From: Oxalobacter formigenes
Lineage (GTDB): Bacteria > Pseudomonadota > Gammaproteobacteria > Burkholderiales > Burkholderiaceae_D
Reading direction: 5' to 3'
Assembly (NCBI RefSeq): GCF_002127965.1
Contig: NZ_CP018787.1
Span: 744,001-808,000 of the forward strand
DNA length: 64,000 nt
Shown here: positions 1 through 8,967 of the stretch, in pieces
Position numbering within the stretch: the first letter of the stretch is position 1
Layout of the letters: each line of letters opens with the position of its first letter
Program-made: the position numbers and the translations under genes
Notes under the pieces: generated by a model
What the model was told of the DNA's origin: nothing
Database searches by the model: none
The model's input: only the letters and a program-made list of their open reading frames with translations

Positions 1-2062
1 TTTCTTTCGCCTGATTGAGTTTTCCTTTTATGCCGACCAGCCAGTGACTTCCCGTGGTTTTCGCCCGTGCATTGTTTCCGCCGATATCGTAGTGCAGGTC
101 GTGTCCGCTGACCGCTCCATAAACGCAGATTTTATCCAGCGTTCCATCCGGGCGACGGGCACATTCCATATCCTGGTCCAGAGCAAAGTCTGTTCCTTGA
201 TTCAAAAATCCCAATGTCGCCAGTCTTCCACTATTGAATATCCCTGTACCGGGAGCGAGTCCGATTTTTTTGAGGACAGCGTCCAGATAGTCCGCTCCGG
301 ATTCGAGTTCGAAATCATACTCGAGCGTCACTCCCTGCATACCGGTCAGGGAAGTTTGCGTAACGCCGCTACTGTCCACACCACTTGTATTGTGTAGCAG
401 CGTGACACGGTCACCGGGCTGGAGAGTCGGAGCTCCTCCGGAGGCAACCGCCACGCCGACTTTTGCATAACTTGCATTCGTTCCACTGGAATTGGTCAGA
501 TTTAAAACGGTATCGCCCGACTGGACACTGGATGGCAGGATAAACTGGTAATTGTCGAAATTGCCGATATTATTGGCGGTCAGACCGGTGCTCCAGATCT
601 GGAAAGTATTATTGACGATGGTTCCGTTTTGAGTATAGCCCCCATACAGGGTAGCCGTCGTCAGATCAGGAGTGTTTTTGACGATCACGGTATTATCGCT
701 GATGGTGCCCGTTGAAGAAGAGCCACCATAGACCGTAGAAGTGATTTTTCCGCCATCGAGTGTCACAATATTGCCGGTAGAGTTTCCGTTAACGGCGGTC
801 CCGCCTGTGATGTCTCTGACTTCCCCTCCGTGAACAGTGACTTCGTTGTTTGTCGAATTATTGGAACCGGACGGGACAATACCTCCCTGAATGGTCGTGA
901 TTTTACCGCCGTTGATAATGACACTGTTATTTTGGGCCCCTCCTGTTGCATAGCCACCGCGAATGGTATTGATCGTTCCTCCGTTTGCGGTAACCTCATT
1001 GTCATACGCAGAACCCGATGCGGCATGTCCCGCGACAACATATGTGCTGACTCTCGTATCATTGCCGCTAATGGTAATTTTATTTTGGGAAGCGTCCCCA
1101 CGGGATACCCTCCCCCCGTAAAGATCACCCGTGATGGTGCCCCCTGCGACAGTAACCTCGTTTCGTATGGCTGAACCTGTTCCGGAAGGAATATAGGCTC
1201 CGGCAACTTCACCGATCGTTCCGCCCGTAATCATCACCGTATTGGCCGTTACATTTTCTGTTCCCAAAGATGAGCTGACATAGGCACCATACACTTTTGA
1301 TACTGACCCGTTTGTGATGGTGACACTGTTTTCATTGACAGCTCCTCTCTCGGAAGCTCCTCCGTAAATAGTACTGGCACTATTTCCCATGAAAAGAACC
1401 GTATTATTGGTCGAGTTTCCCAGGTTAAAGCTGAAACCACCATATATGTTTCCAGTTGCCGAACCTGCATTGACTGTCACACCATTGTACGTTGAACCAC
1501 CTGATCCATTACCGCCAGTCACTGTCCCGGTCGTACCACTGACGCTGACAGTGTTACGCATCGCCAGACCGCTCTCAGAATAGCCGCCATAAACCGACGG
1601 TGTACCGGTACCTCCTTCGATGCTGACATTGTTGTCTGAGGCATTCCCTGTTTTTGTACGGCCTCCATAGATAGTGGAGGAAATATTGGCGCTTCCACTT
1701 ATGGTGACCTGATTGTTCGAGACATCTTCTGCCCCTGTTCCCACGTCGTTCAGATTCGGATTGTAATTATTGCTCACTCCACCATAGACGTTCGTGAGCG
1801 TTCCACCACTGACGAGTACGGTATTGTTGCTGAAGCCGTTGGAACCGGGAAACAAGGAATTGGCCGTATTGTTCGACACTTCCGGATTGGGTCTCAACAT
1901 ACCCGTATTAGTGCCGTCGTAAACAATGTCTGCGGCAAACACGGGGGGTGCGAACAACAGTGAGATTAACAAGGCGAAGAGAGTTGGCTTTTGACGGAAT
2001 TTTTGACAACTGTTTCTGTGATTCAAACCGTTTTTCCCTCCAGGTGAAGAGAGGTAAAGCAT
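1..2062 (-). CDS. Autotransporter-type repeat adhesin, 5' part (runs off the left edge)
   Basis: The frame is open on the minus strand from ATG at 2062 to the window edge (687 codons, no stop), so the 3' end is missing. The start has an AGGAG ribosome site 5 bases upstream. A long basic N-region of about 25 residues leads into a hydrophobic stretch and a likely signal-peptidase site (PPVFA-AD, around residue 43). The passenger is a series of degenerate repeats of about 30-45 residues with the pattern N-N-x-V-x-I/V-x-G-G-x-I-x-x-x-Y-G-G, rich in Asn, Gly, Ser and Thr. This is typical of beta-helical passenger domains of type V secretion. The last visible residues (SGHDLHYDIGG and on) may begin the C-terminal beta-barrel. 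It is probably a surface adhesin; the ligand cannot be told. Confidence 0.8.
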   Translation of the reverse strand, partial: MLYLSSPGGKNGLNHRNSCQKFRQKPTLFALLISLLFAPPVFAADIVYDGTNTGMLRPNPEVSNNTANSLFPGSNGFSNNTVLVSGGTLTNVYGGVSNNYNPNLNDVGTGAEDVSNNQVTISGSANISSTIYGGRTKTGNASDNNVSIEGGTGTPSVYGGYSESGLAMRNTVSVSGTTGTVTGGNGSGGSTYNGVTVNAGSATGNIYGGFSFNLGNSTNNTVLFMGNSASTIYGGASERGAVNENSVTITNGSVSKVYGAYVSSSLGTENVTANTVMITGGTIGEVAGAYIPSGTGSAIRNEVTVAGGTITGDLYGGRVSRGDASQNKITISGNDTRVSTYVVAGHAASGSAYDNEVTANGGTINTIRGGYATGGAQNNSVIINGGKITTIQGGIVPSGSNNSTNNEVTVHGGEVRDITGGTAVNGNSTGNIVTLDGGKITSTVYGGSSSTGTISDNTVIVKNTPDLTTATLYGGYTQNGTIVNNTFQIWSTGLTANNIGNFDNYQFILPSSVQSGDTVLNLTNSSGTNASYAKVGVAVASGGAPTLQPGDRVTLLHNTSGVDSSGVTQTSLTGMQGVTLEYDFELESGADYLDAVLKKIGLAPGTGIFNSGRLATLGFLNQGTDFALDQDMECARRPDGTLDKICVYGAVSGHDLHYDIGGNNARAKTTGSHWLVGIKGKLNQAKE

Positions 2063-2369
2063 ATTTACTCCTGAAAAACTGACAAACTACGAATAAATTC
2101 GTTGATTATGGGAAAAGAGGATTACACCAATACATATGTTGTCGTTTTTGCAATATTGCTTTTTAATTTATGTCATGAAACAGGTGATTTTTTAAAGAAT
2201 CGATTCAGTTTTTATTTTGCGTAGCGAATGAACTGGATCATTTTGAATATTTCTCTTTGTATCGACTGTATGGGACTTACCGAAAGAAAAATACAAGGGA
2301 CATGCGCATGTAATTGGGGCGATTGTTTTTCACGCTTTGGGGTGTCAAATTCTGGCGAAAACAAGGCAT

Positions 2370-2394
2370 AAAAAAACGGGCCTGAAAGCCCGTT
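2370..2394 (-). terminator. Rho-independent terminator after tRNA-Pro
   Basis: On the minus strand AACGGGC, loop TTTCA, GCCCGTT is followed by a run of T. It lies about 70 bases beyond the 3' end of tRNA-Pro and fits as its terminator. Confidence 0.75.
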
Positions 2395-2404
2395 CTTTTG
2401 AAAG

Positions 2405-2425
2405 ATATTATACTTTGTATAATAT
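2405..2425. repeat. 9-bp perfect inverted repeat (ATATTATAC-TTT-GTATAATAT)
   Basis: A perfect 9+9 palindrome with a 3-base centre lies between tRNA-Pro and its terminator. Each arm contains a TATAAT-like hexamer, one on each strand. It could be a protein-binding site, a symmetric promoter core or a chance A+T palindrome; nothing nearby decides between these. Confidence 0.4.
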
Positions 2426-2461
2426 ACAGTGCTGTATTGATATATAAGTTATTGATTTTAT

Positions 2462-2540
<79 letters not shown>

Positions 2541-2549
2541 CAAGCGGGC

Positions 2550-2555
2550 ATTATA
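2550..2555 (-). promoter_or_regulatory. -10 element of the tRNA-Pro promoter
   Basis: A perfect TATAAT on the minus strand lies 11 bases before the tRNA 5' end. It is followed by the G+C-rich stretch GCCCGC, as expected for a stringently controlled stable-RNA promoter. No good -35 hexamer is seen at the usual distance. Confidence 0.55.
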
Positions 2556-2606
2556 ACAGTGTCCGGTAAAAATTGACATGGAATGTGAGACGTTAATTAA
2601 AGTTGC

Positions 2607-2632
2607 GACAGGTTTCGAACTGGAAACCTGTC
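2607..2632. repeat. 10-bp stem-loop between the DsrE-like gene and tRNA-Pro
   Basis: GACAGGTTTC, six-base loop, GAAACCTGTC: a perfect 10-bp stem. No T-run follows on either strand, so it is not a standard intrinsic terminator. It sits 67 bases past the stop of the DsrE-like gene and may protect or end that transcript. Confidence 0.45.
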
Positions 2633-2698
2633 ATGCGGCAGTCGGTCTGAATTGAACAAAAAGAGTTTTGGAATCCAGAATCAAATCTTGTCCAAGAC

Positions 2699-3058
2699 TC
2701 AGGGTTTGACGTACGCCATTCCATCGTCCTGTAATCGAACGATTTCAACAATACCGCTCGAGACGACTTCTACGTTCGGCCAAAGTTCGCTATTGTCCAT
2801 ATTGTATGCTTTGAGGGCATTTCCGCAGACAAGGATACTGGCTCCTTTTTTTGTCATTTCCGCTGCTTTTCTCGCTTGATCAGGATATTGTGGCGTCATC
2901 AGTTTTACGCCGGGTCCATTGACGACGATAACGAGTCTTATCGTTTCGTTCGTAAATGCGGACAGAAAATGATGAGCATTGCCGAGTGCCAGATCCAGTG
3001 TTTTTACATCGTCACTATCGACATGCAGGAGCAGGTTGTATTCGTATTCCATATCCAT
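2699..3058 (-). CDS. DsrE/DsrF-like family protein
   Basis: A 119-residue protein whose length and pattern fit the DsrE/YchN fold. The pattern includes an N-terminal LLLHVDSDD strand, a central VIVVNGPGVKLM segment and a cysteine in ASILVCGNAL, at the place where family members carry a reactive cysteine. DsrE proteins take part in sulfur relay or remain uncharacterised, and many are soluble homo-oligomers. The gene stands alone, 228 bases downstream of hpf, with no sulfur-oxidation genes beside it, so a dissimilatory role is unlikely and the partner is unknown. The ATG at 3058 has only a weak ribosome site (AAGGGC about 8 bases upstream); a second ATG two codons later is possible. Confidence 0.75.
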   Translation of the reverse strand: MDMEYEYNLLLHVDSDDVKTLDLALGNAHHFLSAFTNETIRLVIVVNGPGVKLMTPQYPDQARKAAEMTKKGASILVCGNALKAYNMDNSELWPNVEVVSSGIVEIVRLQDDGMAYVKP

Positions 3059-3242
3059 AATTCAGCCCTTTTCAAATGATGATTCGTGAATGAAGTGTTT
3101 CGATTTAAGCATTTTTTTCGAATCGACTGTTTAAAATAACGCAAGTGAAAGCAAGACAAAAAATGGATGAGGCCAGTAAATATGCGGCTTGCAGCGGGGT
3201 CTTGTTTTCCAGGGAGGAGGTTTACAGTCAGCTCTACAAAAG

Positions 3243-3270
3243 AAAAAAGGCGCAGTCTGCGCCCTTTTTT
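3243..3270 (-). terminator. Terminator of the kdsD-hpf operon
   Basis: A G+C-rich stem GGCGC/GCGCC flanked by A and T runs lies 17 bases past the hpf stop. On the minus strand it ends in TTTTTT. The flanks are symmetric, so it could also work in the other direction, but no plus-strand gene precedes it. Confidence 0.85.
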
Positions 3271-3286
3271 CAGTCATTGAAAAAGC

Positions 3287-3637
3287 TTAGGCGGATGCGT
3301 CATCCTTGCCAGGCATATTTTTGACTGAGTCTCTGGAATGTTCCTTGGATTTTGTTTTGGTCTTGACGATCTGTCGGTCAAGTTTATCCATCAGAAGATC
3401 GATTGCAGCATAAAGGTCGGATGCGACGCTTTCGACATGCAATGTCTTTCCACTCATATTCACGTTGATTTCGGCACGTTGGCTTTTTTCCTTGTCGGAA
3501 ACGTTGTCAACAGCCAATAAAACCGAAATATCGATGACGCCATCAAAATTCCGTTTCATTCTTTCAAGTTTGCTTTCAACATGACTACGGATTGCAGGCG
3601 TTACTTCGAGATGATGTCCACTGATGGTAAGGTTCAT
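3287..3637 (-). CDS. hpf: Ribosome hibernation promoting factor (short HPF / sigma-54 modulation protein)
   Basis: A 116-residue protein that begins MNLTISGHHLEVTP and follows the HPF/RaiA fold, including the segment RAEINVNMSGKTLHVE. HPF binds the decoding region of the 30S subunit in stationary phase and favours 100S dimers. It lacks the long C-terminal dimerisation domain of long HPF, so it is the short form. It follows rpoN by 67 bases, the usual place for this gene in proteobacteria, which explains its old name of sigma-54 modulation protein. It is the last gene of the operon, before a strong terminator. Confidence 0.92.
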   Translation of the reverse strand: MNLTISGHHLEVTPAIRSHVESKLERMKRNFDGVIDISVLLAVDNVSDKEKSQRAEINVNMSGKTLHVESVASDLYAAIDLLMDKLDRQIVKTKTKSKEHSRDSVKNMPGKDDASA

Positions 3638-3704
3638 ACACTTCTCCTTGATGATGTCACCTAATCGTTTTAACTCTGTTTGTCCAAAATGAATTGAACA
3701 GGTA

Positions 3705-5177
3705 CTACAATTTTTTTCTCAGGGAAGCTGGAGGTATTTTCAGAATGTCGCGATATTTTGCCACCGTTCTTCTTGCCACGACCAGACCCTGTCTTTCCAG
3801 AAGCTGTGCAATCCTGTTGTCAGAAAGTGGCTTTTTCTTGTCTTCGGTTTCAATCAGTTGCCTGATTTTTTCCCGAATGGCTGTAGAAGACGCTTCCCCA
3901 CCAGTTTCCGTTGCGACCGAACTTCCAAAAAAGTATTTCAACTCTAAAATGCCATGCGGGGTTCGCATGAATTTCTGGTTGCTTACACGGGATATTGTGC
4001 TCTCGTGTAGTCCTAGTGTATCAGCTATTTCACGCAAAACAAGAGGGCGCATTGATGTTGCCCCAAAAGAGAAGAAATTCTGCTGGCGCTCCACGATGGC
4101 CTGACTGGTTTTGAGTATGGTTTCATATCGCTGATTTATATTCCTGATCAACCATTTAGCCTCCCGAAGCTGAACTGAAAGCGCTGCCTTGCTGCCCGAT
4201 TCTCTCAAAATATTTGCATACAACTGATTGACCCGTATTTTCGGCATGGCGTCAGGATTCAGCTCGGCAACCCAGCAATTTTCCTTTTTGCTGACGATAA
4301 TTTCAGGAATGACCGTTTCAGCCGTGTCGGTAGCATATATCGCCCCAGGATGTGGATTGCATCGGTGAATGACTTCCTGAGCTTCCTTCAGGTCTTCATC
4401 GTCACATTCCAGAACTTTTTTCAAACGGACAAAATCGTGTCGTGCAAACAGCTCGAGGTGGTTTTCAACGATATTCATGGCCCGTTTCCGAACGACATAC
4501 GGGATACGGGGCAGCAGACGGATCTGGATGGCGAGGCATTCAGCACTCGTTCTGGCACCTACCCCGGCAGGTTCGAAATCCTGTACGCAGGAGAGGGCTT
4601 CTTCCAGTTCTTTTAGGCTGATATCGAGTTCTTGAGGGAGCCATTCGAGCATTTCAGGCAAGCTCTCCTGCAGGAAACCATTGGCATCCAGGGCATCGAT
4701 GATCAATTCAACCAATGCACGCTGGCGCTGGCTGATGACGGACAGTCTCATTTGCGAAATCAAATGTTCGCGCAAGGACTCAGGGGGTGCTTCGATTTGG
4801 GGTTTGGAACGTTCGTCGTCCGGTTGACGCTCGGATGGTACCGGGACATTCCAGAGACTGTCCATCCGTTCTGAATCGGAGGTATGTTCTTCATTGCTGG
4901 AAACGTCACCCGTTCTTTCGCCGGAAAAATCTCCGGAATCGGTATGGCTGGCTGTTTCCGGCTGTTTTGTCGTCGATATGACAGAACCATCCCCCGACAG
5001 GCGCGTTGAAGTGGCTAAAGGATCATCCACTCTTTCCAGAAGAGGATTTTCCTGCAAGGCCTGTTCCAGTTCCTGATTCAGTTCCTGGCTCGACAGTTGC
5101 AGAAGACGGATGGACTGCTGTAATTGCGGGGTTAAGGCTAGATGTTGGCTAAAGCTGGTTTGAAGTTTTTGTTTCAT
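3705..5177 (-). CDS. rpoN: RNA polymerase sigma-54 factor
   Basis: A 490-residue protein with the three regions of sigma-54. Region I is Gln/Leu-rich (QLQQSIRLLQLSSQELNQEL), followed by an acidic, variable linker at about residues 50-130 and a core-binding domain. The C-terminus carries the helix-turn-helix and the RpoN box ARRTVAKYRD near residue 470, where the usual form is ARRTVAKYRE. It directs polymerase to -24/-12 promoters and needs AAA+ activators. It starts 14 bases after lptB, so it is probably co-transcribed with the LPS-export genes, as in many proteobacteria. Confidence 0.96.
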   Translation of the reverse strand: MKQKLQTSFSQHLALTPQLQQSIRLLQLSSQELNQELEQALQENPLLERVDDPLATSTRLSGDGSVISTTKQPETASHTDSGDFSGERTGDVSSNEEHTSDSERMDSLWNVPVPSERQPDDERSKPQIEAPPESLREHLISQMRLSVISQRQRALVELIIDALDANGFLQESLPEMLEWLPQELDISLKELEEALSCVQDFEPAGVGARTSAECLAIQIRLLPRIPYVVRKRAMNIVENHLELFARHDFVRLKKVLECDDEDLKEAQEVIHRCNPHPGAIYATDTAETVIPEIIVSKKENCWVAELNPDAMPKIRVNQLYANILRESGSKAALSVQLREAKWLIRNINQRYETILKTSQAIVERQQNFFSFGATSMRPLVLREIADTLGLHESTISRVSNQKFMRTPHGILELKYFFGSSVATETGGEASSTAIREKIRQLIETEDKKKPLSDNRIAQLLERQGLVVARRTVAKYRDILKIPPASLRKKL

Positions 5178-5191
5178 GCCTTTCCCATTTA

Positions 5192-5935
5192 TTACATTCT
5201 GAAGTGTTCTCCCAGATAAACACGTCTGACTGACTCATTTTCGATGATTTCTTCCGGATGGCCGCTGGCGAGTACTGTTCCCTGATTGATGATGTATGCG
5301 TGATCACAGATACCCAGTGTTTCACGTACATTATGGTCTGTGATCAAAACACCGATGCCCCTGTCTTTCAGGAAGCGGACAATGCGCTGGATTTCAATGA
5401 CGGCGATCGGGTCAATGCCGGCGAAAGGTTCATCCAGAAGAATGAATCGTGGATCGCTGGCCAAAGCTCTGGCGATTTCAACGCGGCGCCTTTCACCACC
5501 GGACAGGGACATGGCGGAATTGGTTCTCAGCTTTTCGATCTGCAATTCAGCCAGCAGACTGTCGAGTTTTGCTTCTATTTCTTCTTTCGACAAGGGTTTG
5601 CCGTCTTTTTTCTGAAGTTCCAGTACGGCACGGATATTGTCTTCAACATTCAGCTTGCGAAAGACGGACGCTTCCTGTGGCAGATAAGACAGTCCCATCG
5701 ATGCACGTTTATGGATAGGCAGGCGGGTCAGATCGACTCCATCCAGATCAATGGAACCGTCATCGGCAGGAACGAGGCCGACGATCATGTAAAACGAGGT
5801 TGTCTTGCCAGCGCCGTTCGGTCCAAGCAATCCAACGACTTCGCCACTGGCGACATCGAGCGAAACATTGGAAACAACCGTTCGCTTGCCGTACGTTTTT
5901 TGCAGATGCCGGACAACCAGTTTGCTATTACTCAT
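5192..5935 (-). CDS. lptB: LPS export ABC transporter ATPase LptB
   Basis: A 247-residue ABC ATPase. Walker A is GPNGAGKTT (about residue 37), the signature is [13 protein letters not shown], and Walker B is [13 protein letters not shown], followed by the switch histidine in [10 protein letters not shown]. Length and motifs match LptB, the cytoplasmic motor that works with LptF and LptG to lift lipopolysaccharide from the inner membrane into the LptC-LptA bridge. Its start codon touches the last base of lptA, which points to translational coupling. LptF and LptG are not in this window. Confidence 0.96.
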   Translation of the reverse strand: MSNSKLVVRHLQKTYGKRTVVSNVSLDVASGEVVGLLGPNGAGKTTSFYMIVGLVPADDGSIDLDGVDLTRLPIHKRASMGLSYLPQEASVFRKLNVEDNIRAVLELQKKDGKPLSKEEIEAKLDSLLAELQIEKLRTNSAMSLSGGERRRVEIARALASDPRFILLDEPFAGIDPIAVIEIQRIVRFLKDRGIGVLITDHNVRETLGICDHAYIINQGTVLASGHPEEIIENESVRRVYLGEHFRM

Positions 5936-6489
5936 TATTTAGTCTTTTTCTCACGAGGTTGGATAACGGCCTTGACCCGTCCGGCTCCCGGTTTCGAGAC
6001 GCCTTGCGACGTATTGTTGGCCCGGTATGATTCCGACTTGCCGTCATAGGCAATGAATTCCCCCATCAGATCATCCGTTACGACTGAACCTTCCATGCGT
6101 TTTACCCGGGCGTGCGTGTAGAACTTGGCAACTTCATGTTTGTTGTCATACTCGATTTTTTCACCGTAGCCTTCCATCCAGAGGTTGGGACCACCATCCA
6201 GTTTTTGCCTCATGGAAGCCAGTTTTCCGGGCGCAGCATAGAGAGTGACGTATTGATAGCCTTCAGGGTCCTGAACAATAACGGCTTTGGCTGCCTTGAT
6301 AAGCAATGTACCTTTCGTGACGATAACATTCCCTGTGAATGTCGTTACCTGCTTGACGTCATCGACCGTCATTTGATCGGCTTCAATATTGGTCGGCTTG
6401 TTGGCATCGGCTCTTTCTGCAAGAGCCGGAAAGGACAATCCGATACAAAACGCCAGGATCAGAAATTTGAAAGGCTTGAAAATTTTCAT
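5935..6489 (-). CDS. lptA: LPS transport periplasmic bridge protein LptA
   Basis: A 184-residue protein with an N-terminal signal peptide (hydrophobic [15 protein letters not shown], cleavage near residue 24) and an OstA-like beta-jellyroll beginning with [11 protein letters not shown], the family's recurring motif. LptA units stack head to tail across the periplasm and carry LPS from LptC to LptD. The C-terminus is basic (REKKTK). It starts 21 bases after lptC and abuts lptB. Confidence 0.93.
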   Translation of the reverse strand: MKIFKPFKFLILAFCIGLSFPALAERADANKPTNIEADQMTVDDVKQVTTFTGNVIVTKGTLLIKAAKAVIVQDPEGYQYVTLYAAPGKLASMRQKLDGGPNLWMEGYGEKIEYDNKHEVAKFYTHARVKRMEGSVVTDDLMGEFIAYDGKSESYRANNTSQGVSKPGAGRVKAVIQPREKKTK

Positions 6490-6510
6490 TATCGTCTAGT
6501 GGACTTTTAT

Positions 6511-7116
6511 TTATTTTTTGGCAGCGCCAGGAGGATTATAAGTGACTCTGGCCCGGTTGGATATCCGCACTTCGCGCGTTGCATTGTTCGCATGAAGGCC
6601 TACACCGGTCACGGTTGAATTGTCGCTCTTGATGACCACTTCACGGTCACTTGTCATGATTTCCTCATCCGGAAAAACAAGTACATATTCAGAAGTCAGA
6701 GTAAGAGGCCCTTTCCCGGCGGAAGCTTCCCGTTTCATGACGACGTTTTCACGCATGTGAACCTTGCTGTTGAAATCTTCCACAAATGCTTCTTTCGAAG
6801 AAATCGTTTCGATCTGGCCATTCTTGTTCTGTGTGATCAGTACCGGATTGTCAATCAGGTAAGTATCGTCAGCCGGGTAATGGGTCATTTTGGTGCCATT
6901 GGCCTCGTATTGAGCTTCTCCGGTCGGTTTTATATTGAAATAGCGGAAATTTTCGACAATATAGTCCGGTTCGGTCCTTTGCACATCGGAAGAAGCATCC
7001 GTGGCCGTTTTCCTGATGACCATGTTGACCCACATACTGCCCAACGTAAGAAACAGCACGACCAGAAAAATAATGGTCAAACGTATTCTTAAAGCGGACC
7101 TGGCACTCTTTATCAT
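6511..7116 (-). CDS. lptC: LPS export system protein LptC
   Basis: A 201-residue bitopic protein. One membrane segment at about residues 12-34 (LTIIFLVVLFLTLGSMWVN) is followed by a periplasmic OstA-like domain. It receives LPS from the LptBFG complex and passes it to LptA. Its ATG overlaps the stop of kdsC (ATGA), which suggests coupled translation. Its sequence family is poorly conserved, so the call rests on topology, length and position between kdsC and lptA. Confidence 0.92.
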   Translation of the reverse strand: MIKSARSALRIRLTIIFLVVLFLTLGSMWVNMVIRKTATDASSDVQRTEPDYIVENFRYFNIKPTGEAQYEANGTKMTHYPADDTYLIDNPVLITQNKNGQIETISSKEAFVEDFNSKVHMRENVVMKREASAGKGPLTLTSEYVLVFPDEEIMTSDREVVIKSDNSTVTGVGLHANNATREVRISNRARVTYNPPGAAKK

Positions 7117-7640
7117 TTCAGGAAACTTTCCAGAACAGAGGTATAGCAGCCTTTGGCAGTCAGAATCATGTCACAGACTTCGCGAACCGCACCGTCGCCT
7201 GCCTGACGATGGGTGATGTGATCGACACGTGACAGAACTTCGACATGACCGTTCGGTACGGTGAAAGCCGCTCCGACACGGGTTAATATGGGCAAATCGA
7301 GGATGTCGTCACCAATATAAGCGCATTGGTCGGCTTCGAGTCCTGTTTTTTCAAGCAGGGTTTCCAGTGCGGCACGTTTGTCGCTTGCTCCCTGAATGAC
7401 GTGGTCGATATCCAGATCGGCGGCACGTTTCAATACAATGGGTGTATTACGCGCACTGACAATAGCCGTTTTGACATCGGCGTGTTTCAAAAGTTTGATG
7501 CCGTGTCCGTCGAGCACATTGAAGCTTTTCATGATTTCACCATCGTGGCCATAATTCATTTTGCCATCGGTCAGAACACCATCGACATCGAAAATCATCA
7601 ATTTGATTTTGGCTAATTTGCCTAACAATTCCATATTCAT
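7113..7640 (-). CDS. kdsC: 3-deoxy-D-manno-octulosonate 8-phosphate phosphatase KdsC
   Basis: A 175-residue HAD-superfamily enzyme. The nucleophile motif MIFDVDGVLTDG lies near residue 16, motif II is IVSARNT, and the metal-binding motif IGDDILDLPIL is at about residue 116. It has no cap domain, as expected for tetrameric KdsC. It hydrolyses Kdo-8-phosphate to Kdo, the inner-core sugar of LPS. The stop of kdsD overlaps its start codon by one base, and its product acts two steps after KdsD. Confidence 0.95.
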   Translation of the reverse strand: MNMELLGKLAKIKLMIFDVDGVLTDGKMNYGHDGEIMKSFNVLDGHGIKLLKHADVKTAIVSARNTPIVLKRAADLDIDHVIQGASDKRAALETLLEKTGLEADQCAYIGDDILDLPILTRVGAAFTVPNGHVEVLSRVDHITHRQAGDGAVREVCDMILTAKGCYTSVLESFLK

Positions 7641-8656
7641 CAGATTACCTTGGCTTCCGTCAAATCGTGTATGTGTAATGCACCGGTCAGTTTTCCGTCA
7701 TTATCGGTTACCAGAAGCTGGTTGATCCGGAATTTTTCCATAATGCTGACGGCTTCTGCTGCCAGTTTGTCGGAACTGATGGTTCTCGGGTTTTTCGACA
7801 TGACGTCACGGATGACGAGATTCGAAAAGTGTTGCTGTTTTTCTATCAGACGGCGAAGGTCGCCATCCGTGAAAACGCCGATGGCATGACCTGCTTCATC
7901 GACGACTGCCGTCATGGCAATGCCTTTTTTTGTGATTTCGAAGAGGGCGTCATATAAAAGCGTGTCCGCCTTGACGACCGGTACATCATCACCTGCCCTC
8001 ATAACGTCAGACACCAGTGTCAACAGCTTGCGTCCCAGTGCTCCACCCGGGTGCGAGCGTGCAAAGTCGTCTTCACGGAATCCACGTGCGTCGAGAACGG
8101 CTACTGCCAGAGCATCGCCCAGGGCCAGTGTTGTCGTGGTGCTGGCAGTCGGTGCCAGATTCAGTGGACAGGCTTCTTTTTCAACGTGTACGTTCAAATG
8201 TACGTCAGCCAGTTGGGCCAGACTGGAGTCCGGGCGTCCTGTCATGGCAATCAGTTTCGTTCCCATCCGTTTGATGATGGGAGCGATCGACATCAGTTCG
8301 TTGGCTTCTCCTGAATAGGAAAGAGCGATGAAAACGTCGTCATGCGTGATCATGCCCAGATCGCCGTGCGCTGCTTCGCCGGGATGGACGAACATGGCGG
8401 GAGTGCCCGTGGAAGCCAGTGTCGCTGCGATTTTCCGGCCGATATGACCGGATTTCCCCATGCCGGAAACGACAACCCGTCCCTTGCAATTCAATAGCAG
8501 GGTGACAGATTGAATGAAATGTTCGGCGTCTTCTTCAATAAACCGTTTTCTCAGCGATTCCAGTGCATGCGATTCAATTGCCAGCGTTTCATCCGCGAGC
8601 TTTAACATGCGATCTGAATCTACAGACGGTTTGTTTTTTATGGCATCAGAGTTCAT
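7640..8656 (-). CDS. kdsD: D-arabinose 5-phosphate isomerase KdsD
   Basis: A 338-residue protein with an N-terminal SIS sugar-isomerase domain (VVSGMGKSGHIGRK near residue 65; HPGEAAHGDLGM) and two C-terminal CBS domains from about residue 210. It interconverts ribulose 5-phosphate and arabinose 5-phosphate, the first committed substrate for Kdo. It is the promoter-proximal gene of the leftward kdsD-kdsC-lptC-lptA-lptB-rpoN-hpf run. The ATG at 8656 is preceded by a TATACT hexamer about 10 bases upstream, too close to be the promoter of a normally led mRNA. Confidence 0.95.
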   Translation of the reverse strand: MNSDAIKNKPSVDSDRMLKLADETLAIESHALESLRKRFIEEDAEHFIQSVTLLLNCKGRVVVSGMGKSGHIGRKIAATLASTGTPAMFVHPGEAAHGDLGMITHDDVFIALSYSGEANELMSIAPIIKRMGTKLIAMTGRPDSSLAQLADVHLNVHVEKEACPLNLAPTASTTTTLALGDALAVAVLDARGFREDDFARSHPGGALGRKLLTLVSDVMRAGDDVPVVKADTLLYDALFEITKKGIAMTAVVDEAGHAIGVFTDGDLRRLIEKQQHFSNLVIRDVMSKNPRTISSDKLAAEAVSIMEKFRINQLLVTDNDGKLTGALHIHDLTEAKVI

Positions 8657-8967
8657 TGTGAAAGTATAAACGAATTATCCGGACAGGATTTCGTCAAACG
8701 ATAAAGAAAAATATCTGCTCGCAAGGGTTATCCTGTCCAAAAGTCGTATTTTACCGACGTTCATATTGTTATCGATATAACTTGTAACACTTAGTCACAA
8801 ACCCGGGCGTCATTTGGCTATAAATTTCGATACAATGGCAGTCAGGAAAAAGCCGATTTGTTACATTTCTCGAGTTTGCTTGCCGGTTTGGAAAAAGGAC
8901 GTTTTTCATGTCCTGATATTTTTGTCCGAATTTTATTTTTAATCTGAAAAGAAAGCCATTTCTTTCC
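8657..8967. other. Divergent control region between kdsD and the antiporter gene
   Basis: 311 bases with no gene. It must hold the promoters of both flanking transcripts, but no -35/-10 pair with good spacing stands out. A 9-bp inverted repeat (GGACAGGAT at 8681-8689 and ATCCTGTCC at 8730-8738) encloses 40 bases in the kdsD leader side. Open frames here are not supported. Confidence 0.5.

Larger units (their letters stand above)
2063..2461. other. Intergenic region between the autotransporter and tRNA-Pro
   Basis: About 400 A+T-rich bases without a credible gene. It holds the autotransporter ribosome site, a 14-base inverted repeat ACGAATAAATTCGT at 2089-2102 just upstream of it, a leftward terminator at 2370-2394 and a palindrome at 2405-2425 (listed separately). 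The minus-strand open frame at 2277-2510 starts inside the tRNA and is not a gene. Confidence 0.6.

Noticed and set aside
830-1174. Plus-strand open frame over the autotransporter repeats
   Set aside because: It is the complement of a continuous, signal-peptide-bearing repeat protein and has no ribosome site or family resemblance.
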